Source of the DNA: Draconibacterium sp.
GTDB lineage: Bacteria > Bacteroidota > Bacteroidia > Bacteroidales > Prolixibacteraceae
Reading direction: 5' to 3'
Length of the DNA stretch: 8,326 nucleotides
Assembly: GCA_030595485.1 (NCBI GenBank)
Contig: JAUVDE010000134.1
Location: forward strand, 1 to 8,326
Below are positions 7,991 through 8,326 of this stretch, piece after piece. Numbering within the stretch: position 1 is the stretch's first letter; every line of letters begins with the position of its first letter. A model generated the notes under the pieces. The model was not told the DNA's origin. It saw nothing but the letters and a program-made list of their open reading frames with translations, and did no database searches. The translations under genes and the position numbers were made by a program.

Positions 7991-8302
7991 TTGAAGTACA
8001 GTGAAAATGGGATTGTTTCAATTTTAGCTAAAGAGAATGCTGAGGAATTAATTATTGATTTGTACCAAGGACAAGGGCATTCTTTTATGGCGCGTAATAT
8101 TGGTTTTGGACTGGCATTTACCACAGATATTGAAGAGGATTACATAATTGAAGGAAAAATAGGTGTTAAGGTGAAGCTAAAAGATATTCTTAATCAGGGC
8201 GGTTTAATCTATCCTGTAATATCGGTGCCAGAATATATTACTTCATTTTTCTTTTCACTTCCAAACGGGAAAGTTCATGTAGAATTACTGAATGAAAATT
8301 AA
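7991..8302 (+). CDS. Hypothetical protein, probably the C-terminal remnant of a longer protein
   Basis: The open frame runs from a TTG at 7991 to TAA at 8300-8302, 103 codons, and is the only plus-strand frame here that looks genuinely coding. It shows alternating hydrophobic strands: GIVSILAKENAEELIIDLYQ, then GFGLAFTTDIEEDYIIEGKI, VKVKLKDILNQGGLIYPVIS, and SFFFSLPNGKVHVELLNEN. No signal peptide or membrane segment is seen. The start is doubtful: the frame is open back to 7955 (RGTVFQKVTPSHLKYSENG), a plausible continuation, and beyond a TAA at 7952-7954 the same frame is open again from 7859 (including MPSVIPSMNSLWMVANAGA from ATG 7895). An AAAAGG at 7971-7976 could serve the TTG, though 14 bases away. 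The fragment could be the tail of a secreted or toxin-like protein, but I know no motif that proves it. Confidence 0.5.
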   Translation: MKYSENGIVSILAKENAEELIIDLYQGQGHSFMARNIGFGLAFTTDIEEDYIIEGKIGVKVKLKDILNQGGLIYPVISVPEYITSFFFSLPNGKVHVELLNEN

Positions 8303-8326
8303 TAAGGTCGTAATTCTAAAATAAAC

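Noticed and set aside
1..8326. Search by eye for tRNA, rRNA, CRISPR arrays, insertion sequences and riboswitches.
   Set aside because: No spaced direct repeats, transposase motifs, terminal inverted repeats or structured RNA signatures were recognised.

Overview
The window looks like a carbohydrate-utilisation locus of a Bacteroidota bacterium, possibly a free-living or marine relative of the Marinilabiliales (genus not determinable here). The reasons are AT-rich sequence, two glycoside hydrolases with lipoprotein signals, a DUF5107-TPR protein of a type common in this phylum, and a Bacteroidota-type -7 promoter element (TANNTTTG). No SusC/SusD pair, sulfatase or regulator gene is visible, so this is one transcription unit of a possibly larger polysaccharide utilisation locus (PUL).

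Positions 1-7506 hold three tightly packed genes, all on the minus strand and so read from right to left. The first is a GH95 family alpha-L-fucosidase lipoprotein (7506-5158). After a 34-base gap comes a clan GH-D (GH36/GH27-like) alpha-galactosidase-type lipoprotein (5123-2784) with an accessory beta-sandwich domain spliced in before its catalytic barrel. The third is a secreted DUF5107 plus TPR protein (2806 to beyond the left edge). It has no stop codon in the window, its frame is open throughout, and its start overlaps the end of the second gene by 23 bases. The spacing points to a single operon with translational coupling between the last two genes. A working model, by inference, is that the fucosidase removes terminal alpha-L-fucose, the GH-D enzyme removes an alpha-linked sugar such as galactose, and the DUF5107-TPR protein binds or processes the released sugar in the periplasm.

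Positions 7507-7600 are the control region of this operon. A perfect -7 element (7560-7567, minus strand) directly abuts a perfect 9-bp inverted repeat (7568-7596) whose arms are centred 20 bp apart. This is a good candidate operator, and no obvious -33 element was found.

Positions 7601-8326 are different in character: decayed accessory DNA. On the minus strand is a small broken gene (7601-7892) with one frameshift and one nonsense codon. On the plus strand is an open frame ending at 8302 that has no convincing start and looks like the C-terminal end of a larger protein with its upstream part disrupted. I recognise neither.
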